Shown: one piece after another, positions 1-10,357 of the stretch | How positions within the stretch are numbered: position 1 is the stretch's first letter | Layout: each line of letters opens with the position of its first letter | Assembly (NCBI GenBank): GCA_963921195.1 | Contig: OY992537.1 | Location: 94,694,736 to 94,758,735, forward strand | Direction of reading: 5' to 3' | Source: Pegoplata infirma | Lineage: Eukaryota > Arthropoda > Insecta > Diptera > Anthomyiidae | DNA: 64,000 nt | The notes under the pieces: generated by a model | The model's database searches: none | Told to the model about the DNA's origin: nothing | The model's input: only the letters and a program-made list of their open reading frames with translations | Program-made: the position numbers and the translations under genes

Positions 1-427
1 CTGCAAACATTAAAGGACATTCTTCAGGATTATCTGAAAGATCTGTCTAAATGGGAGTTAATCGCATCACAACTTGTCGTGTTTACAAAAAAAAACAAAA
101 TATTTCTGCTTTTGATGCTATTTCCCTGCGGTTAAATGTGCCGTCAAATGACTTTGTTGCATGGAAGAAGAGGACTAGGAAACTATCGAACACTTTATCT
201 GACATTTTCTGATCAGTGACTTACTTCAACAGGATCTAGGAAGCTGCATGATCTTTCTGATGTCAAAATTCAATATTTTAAGAGTTTCATAAGAAGCTCA
301 AATCGGATTAACGGCAAGGACTAGTAGGGAAACCTGTTATAGTCCCGTGGTATAACAACAGACCTTAGAGTCTATGTGTGTGATGACGTAAAACATTAGC
401 AGCCACTTACAACCTAACCTATTCCTC
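1..427 (+). mobile_element. N1-family non-LTR retrotransposon, 3' fragment with internal deletion
   Basis: Positions 1-130 match the late reverse-transcriptase part of the N1 copy near 55846-56000. From about 131 the match jumps to the N1 3' end near 57213 and continues to the CCTAACCT tail at 412-422. About 1.2 kb of the family sequence is therefore missing at the junction, where a short GCGG-like stretch could be microhomology. The copy runs off the left edge of the window. The reading frame is broken throughout; this is a relic. Confidence 0.85.
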
Positions 428-934
428 AAGAAACTTGCAAGCAAAATCGACGACTTAGTTCCCGACGGAGAATAATCGAAAATGGGGACTTGCATGAACG
501 TGACTACACGATAGACTTGTCCTTCTCATAATCAGAAGCGCACATATGAGCTGATATCGTTTTCAAGAGAGATTTTTACAGTGGTTAATGTAATTACCTG
601 ACACTGCCTTATAGGATAGATGTCAGTGGGATAAAATGTGCCGTCAAATGACTTTTGCCAGAGTTGAATGAAAAAAGAGGAGTAGGAAACTATCGAACAC
701 TTTATCTGATATTGTCCGGCACTTTCTGGTAAAAAACTTGCTTTGGAATCTAGGGAGCGGCACAATCTTTCTGATTTGTCGGATGTCTTTTGAGTCAGGA
801 ACTCAATTTGGTATAACGGCAGGGACTACTAGGAGATCTTCATCACCGTCCCGTGATATTATAACGGACCTCAGAGTCTATACGTGTTGATGTAAACCGT
901 CAGCAGCCACTTACAGCCTAACCTAACTGGAGGC
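428..934 (+). mobile_element. N1-family non-LTR retrotransposon, second 3' fragment
   Basis: Starts with the sequence equivalent to 56998 of the N1 copy (around 'cctcaagaaacttgc') and runs collinearly to its 3' end, finishing in CCTAACCTAA at 922-931. It lies head-to-tail behind the previous fragment with no spacer. It is more decayed than the 53-57 kb copy: the C-terminal zinc-knuckle region is recognisable as DNA but not as an open frame. Confidence 0.85.
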
Positions 935-1620
935 TACGTTAACTTTCAAATTACTAAATATTGTTTAAAAAGTAATTTAGGAGACCTAAATCGTACCTAC
1001 AGAAATCGTACCACTGTGCATCATAATGACTTTTCTATTATCTTTAAAATGCAATCTATGTATGTGTGTGACACAAATAAATTAAATGATATTGACTTTT
1101 GGTCATCACTTTTCAAAATGTCTGCTACCAACTAATCGTACCATAGAAGGTGTTTTTTTTTAGCAAATTTTGTCTCAAACATTTATCAAACGTGACAGGT
1201 TAACGACACATCATTTAACCACTCGGAGACAAGTAAATTAAACGTGTGTGTGGTATTTTAAACTAAAAATTTTTCCAACTTTTTCTTGGGAAATTTTCAT
1301 AACAAACGAATGGTTTAAAGTACAAATAACCATATCAACAAAAAATTTTAATTGATCTAACGTACTTTGTCTAACTGGACGTGATATATTTAATTTCTTT
1401 AAAAACCCGCCAACATTTAACAGTTTGTAAATCATCATAAATGGTGGCGAATGATGGGTAAATTGATGTCATTTTATTGATAAATAGTTTCAAAGTATTT
1501 TATTTCACTGACGAATGAGACATTCCACATGAAATGTTTGACAATAGTTTTAGAAAATTTTGATACCAAAGCACATTCTCAGCAACAAACTAAAAAAAGA
1601 GAACAACAAATAGTAGACTA
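935..1620. other. AT-rich spacer, no gene seen
   Basis: No credible coding frame or terminal repeat found. 'AATCGTACC' recurs three times between about 988 and 1141, but I cannot assign it to a family. Confidence 0.5.
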
Positions 1621-3757
1621 ACATCGATTGATCTTGTGGTCAATATTGAGAAGGGCATTGACAAACAAGACTATACTCTGGGTGTTTTTGTTGATATTGA
1701 GGGCGATTTTGATAATGCTACTTTCGACTCTATGAAAACTTCGGCTGAATTGCATGGCGTGGATCCAGTTCTAGTCAAGTGGATTCATTTTATGCTCTCT
1801 CGAAGATTGTTGACGGCTGAAGATGAGAGGGGCACAAAAGTAACGGTTGAGGTTAGTAGAGGTTGCCCCCAAGGGGGTGTTCTCTCTTCTTTGCTATGGT
1901 GTTTTGTGGTAAACTCACTCTTGGTTGAAATACAAACTCTAGGTGTACACATACAGGCATACGCTGACGATGTGTGCGCATTAGTATCCGGAAAGTCACT
2001 TAACTTGGTATGCAAGAAAATGCAGACCGTTATTGACTTGATGGACAACTGGTGCAATCGACATGGATTGTCTGTCAATCCAAATAAGACAACACTCGTG
2101 TTGTTCACGCGAAGAACCAAACATAAGGGTCTTCAGCTTCCTACGTTGAAGGGCATAACTCTTCAACTGTCCACAGAAGTTAAATATTTAGGGGTTACCC
2201 TAGATAGTAAACTAATGTGGACAAAACATGTTGAACAAAAAGTTTCACGGGCACTTCGGATTTTCTGGCAGTGCCGGCGTGCTTTTGGAAAGACATGGGG
2301 TCTAAGACCTGCTAATGTACATTGGATGTACATAGCTGTAATTAGACCTATTGTGACGTATGCGGTGGTAGTCTGGTGGCCGAGAACGATGGTGAAAACT
2401 ATTCGATCCAAGCCAAACGGACTACAAAGAGCGGCTGCCTTGGGAATTACTGGTGCCATGAGCACCACCCCAGGCGCAGCTCTGGACGCTATGTTAGATA
2501 TGCTTCCCTTGGACTTACATATTCAAGGAGAAGCCATGAAATCTTTGTGCAGGCTCCGCAAAAGCGGAACATGGCATGTGGGACATGGTCGTCTGTTCAA
2601 TAAGCTATCGGAACTTTGTCCGATGTTTTCTATGCCTTTGGACAATACAACCTCTTGCATCGAGTTTGGTAGGAAGTTTACTGTAATATTTCCGAGTAGG
2701 GAAGACTGGGGAAACCCAGCAGACCTACTGGAAAATTACACGGATACTTTCTACACGGATGGATCCAGTACGTCAAATGGCTCTGGGTCTGGCTGGTATT
2801 TGGACGATGCGACCAAATGCTATATTGCTATGGGAAAAATGGCTATGGTATTTCAGACTGAAATATTTGCTATTTTGGACGTAGCGACCTGGATAATTGG
2901 GAACAGATGGAGTAATAGGAGAATCAGTATTTGCAGTGACAGCCAGGCTGCGCTCATTGCACTTGAATCTCCAGTCACTTCATCCAAAATTGTCCAGGAA
3001 TGTAGACGGAGACTCAATGAGGTCTCAGGTGGGAATAGCGTCAGTCTTCTGTGGGTTCCGGGTCATAGGGGAATACGGGGAAACGAGATTGCTGACTCTT
3101 TGGCAAATCTTGGCTCTGATACAATTCCTTACAATCCGGAACCTCAAATTGGTATTGGCTTGACATGGCTGATGCGTTGGATCAACTCTCATATGAAAGC
3201 AACTTTCATGGAAAGATGGTGAAATGAGTTGGCATGCAAGAATACCAAACGTTTTGTAATTAAGCCAGACAAGAAAGTGGCTAACTATCTACTCAGTCTC
3301 AGTAGAATAGACTGTCGCAGACTTACTGGCTTAATTACGGAACACAATGCCTGTGCTCGTCATATGACGAGATTAGGTGTCTTATCAGACCCATTATGCG
3401 TGGCTTGTCTTGAGGATGATGACACAACTGAACATTATGTCTGTTGTTGTCCAGCGTTCTCAAGGGCTAGACTGCGGATATTGGGTTCTGATATTCTGTC
3501 TATGGACACGGTCCATGGACTTCCCTTGTCTGATTTTCTCAAGTTTGTGAAAGCAACTGAGAAATTCTGAACAAGCACTTTTCTTCCTTTTTCTTCTCAA
3601 CCTTTTATCACCCTTACTTAATCTTTCTTTTCGGGGTACGGTACAATGGACTATTTTAAGTCTGAGCGCCAGGGACTTGCCTAAAAAGTTACCTATTTTT
3701 AGGCTTGTACAACCCACCCTCAACTAAACTCAACAACTCAACTCAACATCGATTGAT
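1621..3757 (+). mobile_element. 5'-truncated N2 non-LTR retrotransposon with 12-bp target duplication
   Basis: The direct repeat ACATCGATTGAT lies at 1621-1632 and again at 3746-3757, bracketing the coding remnant and its 3' UTR. The 3' end is a short CAACT/ACTCA-rich tail (about 3721-3745) instead of poly-A. The insertion begins abruptly inside the reverse transcriptase, as expected of incomplete target-primed reverse transcription. On the right it sits in DINE-B sequence. N2 differs from N1 in tail and protein sequence. Confidence 0.85.
1636..3570 (+). pseudogene. N2 ORF2 remnant: reverse transcriptase (from motif A), RNase H, zinc knuckle
   Basis: One frame runs through the region, broken only by a TGA at 3220-3222 and finally closed at 3568-3570. 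In order: RT motif A (VFVDIEGDFDNA, residues 17-28), motif B (GCPQGGVLSSLL, about 76-87), the YADD box at 109-112 and a LSVNPNKT motif D. An RNase H domain follows, with YTDGSS near residue 372, a QTE glutamate, SDSQAA and a GHRGIRGNEIAD motif. After the TGA the frame continues into a CX2C...HX4C knuckle (CVACLEDDDTTEHYVC). ORF1, endonuclease and RT fingers are absent. RT plus RNase H plus a terminal knuckle points to the I/R1/LOA group; the clade is not resolved. The element cannot move by itself. Confidence 0.85.
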
Positions 3758-3955
3758 AATTGCGACCTGTATCGTGTTTACAACGTTTAGATGGACAGAC
3801 AGACGGACGGACGGACTTCGCTAAAATGACTTAACAAAATATTCTGAGTATACTTGAATGTGGATCTAAGACCAATATTTCGGGTAGTTACAAGCATCAG
3901 CACAAAGTCATTATACCCTGTACTACAGAGTGGTGGTAGGGTAATAACCTCTACA
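3758..3955 (-). mobile_element. DINE-B fragment with GTCY microsatellite
   Basis: On the plus strand it reads GACAGACAGACGGACGGACGG near 3793, then an 'ACCAATATTTCGGGTAGTTACAA' type block and 'TTATACCCTGTAC', the reverse of a DINE-B 5' end (compare 24890-25139 and 37620-37795). It is the target into which N2 inserted. Confidence 0.75.
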
Positions 3956-4143
3956 AAAATTGTGTTTTTCACAGGTTGGGATAGTTCTTCAAAGGAAACT
4001 TTTTTTTCCTATAAGCCGACCATTTACGAACTTGTCCTGCTGACGAGCATTTTTTTTTTGACTGCATCGTGTCATTTACATGCGTTACAGACAGAATGCC
4101 ATAGTGAGTATACCCCAATACTGTGGTTGGAGGATATAAAAAG
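3956..4143 (-). mobile_element. DINE-A fragment
   Basis: Contains the reversed DINE-A blocks 'AGTTCTTCAAAGG', 'GAATGCCATAGTGAGTATACC' and 'TGGTTGGAGGATATAAAA'. The GTCY microsatellite is missing, so the copy is deleted internally. Confidence 0.65.
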
Positions 4144-4350
4144 TTCACTTCCAATTCAAAAATTATTCTTTTGATAGAGAATGATTTTTGAAAAAAAAAA
4201 AAATACAACAAGAATACAAAATTTCTTTATTGTTCTTAAACCAACTACACAAAGAGTCATTCATTTCGCGCTGAAAAGATACATGATTTAACTGCATCTT
4301 AGTAGCGCTTTATTAATGCTACACAGAAATAATGGAACACGAATTTCAAG

Positions 4351-5143
4351 TTAGGTTAGGTTGTAAAGGGGCTGCTGACGTTTTATGTCAACACACGTAG
4401 ACTCTTGAGGTCCATTGTGATACCACGGGACTTTATTAGGTTTCCTTACTAGTCCCTGACGTTTAACCAATTTGAACTTCTTACGAAACTCCTTAGATAT
4501 TGAATTTTGAAATCCGACAAATCAGAAAGATCGTGCAGCTCCCTAGATCCTAGTGAAGCAAGTCTCTAACTAGAAAGTGCTGTGCAATGGCAGATGTAGT
4601 CTTTCATCCATGCAACTCCGGCAAAAGTCATTCGACGGCACATTCAACCGCTCTGCCTGGTTCCCTATAAGACAGTGTCCGCTAATTATAGCAACCACCG
4701 TCGAAATCTCTCCTCTTGGAAGCCATATCAGCTCACTTGTGCGCCTCTGATTAAGAGAAGGCCAAATCTGTCGCGTTGTCTCACAAGTCCATCCATTTGC
4801 ACATCTTTGATTAGTCTCCGTCGCGGAACAAAGCCGTATGTTTTGCTTGCAAGTTTCTAAAGGCATACCCACATATTCCATTTCTTTTGGAACCTGTAAG
4901 GTAGTCTTGCAAGCTCATCGGCTTTGCAATCCTCTGGAATGTCACTGTGCCCTGGGATCCATATGAGTCGTATGTCAAACTGCTTGGCCATCTCATTTAA
5001 AGACGTGCGGCAGTTAAGGGCAAATTTTGTTGTCAGAAACATTGACTCCAGGGACTTTATCACGGCTTGACTGTCAGAATAGTTGTAGACAATGCATTGC
5101 AGCTGAACCAGTCAACCACCTCCTTTATTGCCAGCATAATTGA
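4351..5143 (-). mobile_element. N1-family 3' fragment, minus strand
   Basis: Reverse complement of the last ~790 bp of N1 (RNase H C-terminal half, knuckle region, 3' UTR). The plus strand starts with GTTAGGTTAGGTTGTAA, the reversed CCTAA tail. The minus-strand frame 4881-4570 is open across a stretch where the 53-57 kb copy is frameshifted (57115), so it records the older reading frame (NQRRTSELIWLP, then GHCLIGNQAERLNVPSNDF). Similarity stops near 5143. Confidence 0.85.
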
Positions 5144-5655
5144 TCTGCAAAATATTTACAGTACCATAGTTGGCTTGGACTGCCTCATATATATGCCATT
5201 CTCATCTATGTTTTGTGACATACTTTGTAATTTTTCCACTACCAATGGACTTTTGGACTTTGAACTTTTGGAAAATTTATTAAAAATAAAAAAAAGAAAT
5301 TTATGGTATTCAAAAAATTATTGAAATGTGTATATTTTCATTTTATTGGCATCATTTACACCAGCACATTTTTCAATACAATTGGAATGCGTGTCGTGTC
5401 TTAAATTTTAAAATATGTAGTTTTTGTTTTTGAAATATGCACTCGACTTACAATTAGAGAACAATAACAAATAGTCGCAAACGTCAACAATAACAACTGT
5501 GTTGACTTCGAATAACAAATAAATTGTATTGTTTTGATATAATTTCAATCATTTTGTGGCGCATTTAAAAAAAAAAAAATATAATAAATGAATTTAAATA
5601 AATGGAAAATTGTATTTGTTTTCTTTGCAAAATTTTTCTTTTCATCCATATGTTA
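5144..5655. other. AT-rich spacer, no gene seen
   Basis: Contains A-runs and no assignable repeat end. The only open frame (5067-5324) starts inside the N1 fragment and has no recognisable content. Confidence 0.45.
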
Positions 5656-6069
5656 ATCTTGTACACTGATAGAAAGTTGGACCAAGATTTGATTGAAATT
5701 TAACGTGTTTTACTTTTTGTTGCCCTGACAAGTTCTATATTGCATTTAAGCAAAATCGGTCGAGCGATTCAAAAGTTATGAACGAAAATGTAAGGACACT
5801 TTGAAAATTTCGGTACATTCCACATAACCTTAAAATACAAAATGCTTTAAGTCGGCTGCTGGTTGACATATCTAAACAGAATTGGATACCAAATAGAATT
5901 AAAACAAAACAAACATATTTTTTTCACCCAAAATTTTTCCGCGAAAACTTTTATTCTCAAAATTAATTTCTTTTATTAATTTTTCTAAGAAAACTAATTT
6001 CTTTTATTAATTTTTCTAAAAAAATTTTTTTACAATTTTTTTTTTTCAAATTAAATTTTTTGCGAATAA

Positions 6070-8080
6070 CACTGTGCAACAAGAAAAATGAGCCTCAATG
6101 GCTTCAACGGCATATGAAAGTAGACCATCAAATGGACAAAATCACCAAAGGGTTTTGCAAAGTCAGTTCGGATTTCTTTTTTATAGCCCACTGAAGTTTT
6201 TATTTTTTTATCAAAGGCGTTTGGAAAACGTCAAAAATACTATAATAAGAACACATCTGAGCTTCAAAATATGATTTGATGTCTTCAGTGAAATTTTATG
6301 GCGGTTCTTTTCTTAGAACATTTTAACCCTCTAACTGCCATTTTAAGGGGTCATTTTAATCCTTTTTCAAAAACTAAACACAGAAGTCTAATAAAACGTC
6401 CATTTAGAGGGTTTAAATGTTCTACAAATATTTTCCTCATAAAATTTCACTAGGGGTTGTCGAATGTTCAAAGTTTGTGCGACATGCGCAAAGTCCTTAA
6501 AAAGGGTCAAGTATAAATAATCAATGTTTGTTATTTATTTTTACCAAAGCAGTGTTAAAAAATATCGACTAAAAACAGTGCAAAATATACTTTTGAGCTA
6601 AAAATATGTTCTGATGTGTTTTATAAAATTTTATGATGATTCTTTTCTTTGACCAAATTAACCCTCTAGCTCCCGTTTTAAAGGGTAATTTTGTCCTTTT
6701 TTAAAAGAAATACAAAAAAGTCTATAAAAGAAGGCAGTTAAAGGGTTAAAATGTTTTACAAAAATTTTCTGCATCAAATTTTACTAGGGCACGTCTAAGA
6801 CAGAATATTCCCAAGATATCTGAAATTGTGATCACGGCCAAAGTATTAAACAGATATAACAAAGATTTAGCGTATTTACTTGTTGTTGTCCTAAGCAGTT
6901 TGGTATTGCATTTGAACGAAATCGGTTCAGCGGTTCAAAAGTTATGAACGAAAATGTAAGAACACCTCGAAATTATGGTACATTCAACATAACCTAAAAA
7001 CACAAAATGCTTTAATTCGGCGGCTGGTTGACACATGTTAACAGAATCGATCACCGAATGGTAAACAAGTCCAAAAATATTAAAAAAAAAAAAAAAACAT
7101 TTTCGTCGAATTTTTTTTTTTCAAAAAATTTTTTGCGGATTTTTTTTTTTTAAAATTTTTTTTTTGTTTTTTTTTTGCAAATAAACTTTTTTGCATCGTG
7201 GAGGGTATTAATACATTCGACAAAGTCGAATTTAGCTTTGTTACTTGTTTTTTTTTTATTTCGGCCCAAAAAAATATAAAAAAAAATTTGAATACTTTAA
7301 AATTTTTAAGTATTTTCTATATGCTGGACGAACTTTCTGTCTTAGACGTGCCCTACTATAATTTGATGCAGAAAATATTTGTAAAACATTTTAACCCTTT
7401 AACTGCCTTTTTTTATAGACTTTTTTGTATTTCTTTTAAAAAAGGACAAAAATTACCCTTTAAAACGGGAGTTAGAGGGTTAATTTGGTCAAAGAAAAGA
7501 ATCATCATAAAATTGTATAAAACACATCTGAACATATTTTTAGCTCAAAAGTATATTTGCACTGTTTTTTGTCGATATTTTTTAACACTGCTTTGGTAAA
7601 AATAAATAACAAACATTGATTATTTACACTTGACCCTTTTTAAGCACTTTGCGCATGTCGCACAAACTTTGAACATTTGACAACCCCTAGTGAAATTTTA
7701 TGAGGAAAATATTTGTAGAACATTTTAACCCTCTAAATGGACGTTTTATTAGACTTCTGTGTTTAGTTTTTGAAAAAGGACTAAAATGACCCCTTAAAAT
7801 GGCAGTTAGAGGGTTAAAATGTTCTAAGAAAAGATCCGCCATAAAATTTCACTGAAGGCATCAAATAATATTTTGAAGCTCAGATGTGTTCTTATTATAG
7901 TATTTTTGACGTTTTCCTAACGCATTTGATAAAAAAATAAAAACTTCAGTGGGCTATAAAAAAGAAATCCGAACTGACTTTGCAAAACCCTTTGGTGATT
8001 TTGTCCATTTGATTGTCTACTTTCATATGGTGTTGAAGGCATTAAGGCTCAATGCGATGACCCAGATTTGTTGCACAGTG
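6070..8080. mobile_element. P1: 2-kb inverted-repeat element, TIR CACTGTGCAACA, 3-bp target duplication
   Basis: Starts CACTGTGCAACAA and ends TTGTTGCACAGTG, flanked by TAA at 6067-6069 and 8081-8083. The two arms (about 6070-6800 and 7330-8080) are imperfect reverse complements over ~730 bp; shared blocks include 'AACCCTCTAACTGCC', 'ACCAAAGCAGTGTTAAAAAATATCGAC' type sequence and 'GCACAAACTTTGAAC'. The loop holds a DINE-C 3' part. There is no transposase. Terminal CACTG with 3-bp duplication would fit a CMC/EnSpm-type element, but that is inference. Confidence 0.75.
6820..7250 (+). mobile_element. DINE-C 3' part nested in the P1 loop
   Basis: Runs from 'GATCACGGCCAAAG' through the 'GAAATCGGTTCAGCGGTTC' block to 'GTGGAGGGTATTAATACATTCG', the hairpin ATTCGAC-AAA-GTCGAAT at about 7214-7230, and 'TTACTTGTTTTT'. 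The open frame 7198-7599 starts here and continues into the P1 arm; it is not a gene. Confidence 0.75.
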
Positions 8081-8179
8081 TAATCTTTTTACATTGTGAA
8101 GGGTATTAATACATTCGGCAATACCGAATTTAACTCTTTTACTAGCTATTTCTTATATAAAATTCAAATTCTGTTTATA

Positions 8180-8588
8180 TTACAATTAATTATTTCTGAA
8201 ATACAGTTGATGACTTCTGAAATACATTTGATATTTCCCAAAATACAAATTAAAAATGTCTGAAATACAATTGACAGTTTCTGAAATACAATTGATAATT
8301 TTTGAAACACAATTGATAATTTTGAAATGCAATTGATAAATTCTAAATACAATTTATAATTTCTGAAATACAATTGATAAATTCTGAAATACAATTGATA
8401 ATTTCTGAAATATGTTTGATAAGTTCTGAAATACAATTGATTATTTTTGAAATACATATTATAAGTTCTGAAATACAATTGATAACTTCTGAAATACAAT
8501 TGATAATTTCTAAAATACAATTGATAAATTCTGAAATACAATTGATAACTTCCGAAATACAATTGATAATTTCTGAAATAAAATTAGA
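8180..8588. repeat. 21-bp minisatellite, about 19 units
   Basis: Unit resembles TTGATAATTTCTGAAATACAA with scattered substitutions and a few length changes at the left end. Because 21 is a multiple of three, the array stays open in several frames on both strands (YQLYFR-type heptapeptide repeats on the minus strand). These are not genes. It begins shortly after a DINE 3' end. Confidence 0.9.
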
Positions 8589-8769
8589 AATGGTGTAGAG
8601 TGGCATTTTTTTGAATGGTAAAAATGTTTTTCTTTCGTTTTTAATCGTTCTAGTCCGGGAGGTGGTGTCATTTTGACTCGATCATTTTGATACGGCTGAT
8701 TTTCATATATATTACAGCTGGTCCAAAACCCGGGGATGTGGAAACTAAGACGGCCTAAACTTCCAAAGA

Positions 8770-8988
8770 GGCATGTCACAGACTCAATTCCGTTCGGATT
8801 TGGAAAAAGTGCTTTACTCGTAAAACGCAAAGCAAATATTTTTTTGGGGAATGAAACCACTTTTATGCAATTCAATTCCACTTTGATTTTTGAAAGTGAT
8901 TTCATTCCGACAAAAATTATATTCGTTTTTCTTTTTAGGAGTAAACCACTTTTTCCGAATCCGATCGGAATAGAGTCTGTGACATGCC
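8770..8988. mobile_element. 219-bp foldback miniature element, TIR GGCATGTCACAGACTC
   Basis: The first 16 bases, GGCATGTCACAGACTC, are exactly complementary to the last 16. Complementarity continues imperfectly through ATTCCG, TCGGATT and GGAAAAAGTG to the centre. CCAAA occurs just outside both ends, but I cannot prove it is the target duplication. There is no coding capacity. Confidence 0.75.
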
Positions 8989-8997
8989 CCAAAATTT

Positions 8998-9275
8998 TGA
9001 AAAATTTAAAATCATTTTAATAAAGCTAAAATATTTATGGTGGATAAATAAAGTAAAATTTATTCCAAAATCAACCCTCAGCTGGCGCACCTCCGGGGTC
9101 ATAACCATCACCTCCCCCTCCAAAGATGCAAAAAAGCGAAAAATTTAAAATCATTTTGATAAAGTTGACGTTTTTATGGTGTATAAATAATGCAAAAAAT
9201 ATTCCAAAATCAACTGTCAGCTGGCGCACTTCCGAGGGTGTAACCGTCAGCTGCCCCTCTGAAGATCCAAGTAAA
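8998..9275. repeat. Tandem duplication, period 139 bp
   Basis: AAATTTAAAATCATTTT at 9002 recurs at 9141, and 'CAGCTGGCGCAC' recurs in the same phase, so two diverged 139-bp units lie in tandem. The small open frames here are by-products. Confidence 0.75.
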
Positions 9276-9917
9276 AATACAAAAAAAAGACCCACAACGG
9301 CCCCATAGTCGCCCCTGAGGTGAAATGTAAGATGGACCCCCCCCCCCCCCCCGAACATTTCTTCCAAACATACCTAAGTTCAATCTCCACTCCCCCATAC
9401 AATTTTTTTATTTTCTATAAATTTGTTTTATTAAATCAACTCCTACCGCTCCCATGGAGTCTCCTAGAGGGGTAGAAGGTAAGACCGACATATCACTGGG
9501 CATGTCCCCTAGGAACACAACCCGTTCCGGTTGTACCTATTTTTAGGAACTTATAAATTTTGAAGAAAAAAAATTCTAAAAGCATTTTTAACGATGTTTT
9601 TACTCCGAAACGCCAAAAAAAAATTTACCAACATTTTTCTGAACAGGACTTATACTTTTCGAAACCTATAAAATTTTTCAAACTTTTTTTTGCTTTAAAA
9701 TACCTGTTATTCTAAAACACAAAAAAAAATTGTCAATAAAATTTTATGTCCGAAACTTTGAAAATTTTCTAGAAAAATTTCGGGACTTGGAAATTTTTTC
9801 AAAATTTAGGTTTTGTTTTTTTTTTTGGAAAAATCATTTTTGATGAAGTTTTTTACTGCAAAACGCAAAAAAATGTGTCTGGGAAATTTTTAAATTTTGT
9901 TCGGGATTTACAAGGAT
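9276..9917. other. Decayed repeats with a poly-C tract; D-type repeat fragment
   Basis: A run of about 15 C lies near 9338-9352. At 9437-9520 there is a 'CTCCTACCGCTCC...AAGACCGAC' block of the repeat that is tandem at 20.1-21.0 kb. The rest is A/T-rich with no frame of note. Confidence 0.5.
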
Positions 9918-10041
9918 GGTCTTTCACAGGGCACCCACCGATTGTCCTGAAGTTTAAATATGGTAATGAGGGGGAAAAAATAAGAGTTACCTGTTTTTTT
10001 AGCTGCCCAATCTCAGATTTAAAAAAGGGTTTCCACCTTAT
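9918..10041. repeat. Interspersed repeat, inverted partner at 16195-16345
   Basis: 'TTTCACAGGGCACCCACCG', 'TGTCCTGAAGTTT' and 'ACCTGTTTTTTTAGCTGCCCA' occur in the same order, reverse-complemented, at 16195-16345. The LTR retrotransposon inserted at its right side. Confidence 0.65.
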
Positions 10042-10046
10042 GAAAA

Positions 10047-10206
10047 TGTTGTATTAGAATTAAACTACTTATAATTTTATACTTGGCTTTTTAACTTTGT
10101 AATTTACTCAAGTAGTCTTAGTATTGTTTGTATTCAATGTTTTATATTTGAAAAAAATAAAATAAATACAATCAGTTTCGATTTGGAATTTATGAGTTTC
10201 TCTACA
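10047..10206 (+). repeat. 5' long terminal repeat, 160 bp
   Basis: Starts TGTTGTATTAG and ends TTTCTCTACA. It is unusually short for Gypsy. It contains a run with AATAAA-type signals (about 10152-10170) suitable for 3'-end formation in the downstream copy. Confidence 0.93.
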
Positions 10207-10216
10207 TGGCGCAGTC
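10207..10216 (+). promoter_or_regulatory. Primer-binding site, probably tRNA-Ser
   Basis: TGGCGCAGTC directly follows the left LTR. TGG complements the universal CCA end, and the following bases fit the acceptor end of many eukaryotic serine tRNAs. The tRNA assignment is inference from ten bases. Confidence 0.7.
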
Positions 10217-10357
10217 TAAAAAATAAATAAAATTTTAGAAAAATAACCTACGCGACTGTGAAAAAAAATAACATATACAAGAAAAAGTTGTAAATAATTT
10301 TTTGCAAATAAATATAAAAAAAAGGAGAAAAAATTAATAAAGTAGACATAAAGAACA

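Larger units (their letters stand above)
5656..8150 (+). mobile_element. DINE-C copy split by element P1
   Basis: The left part (about 5656-6069) carries the DINE-C block 'AAAATCGGTCGAGCGATTCAAAAGTTATGAACG'-like sequence. The right part (8081-8150) carries 'GTGAAGGGTATTAATACATTCGG', a terminal hairpin and 'TTTTACTAGCTATTT', the DINE 3' end. Joining the flanks across P1 gives a continuous DINE-C sequence matching the uninterrupted inner copy near 7170-7250. The 5' boundary is uncertain. Confidence 0.7.

Noticed and set aside
7198..7599. 133-residue open frame
   Set aside because: It starts in a DINE 3' end and runs into a P1 inverted arm; no domain.
8180..8588. CRISPR-like regular repeat
   Set aside because: Units are contiguous with no unique spacers, and the context is eukaryotic.
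8164..8606. YQLYFR-repeat proteins on the minus strand
   Set aside because: Product of a 21-bp minisatellite whose unit is a multiple of three.
9338..9352. Poly-C tract and the poly-G tract near 61880 as functional elements
   Set aside because: Homopolymer length is unreliable in assemblies; both lie in decayed repeats.
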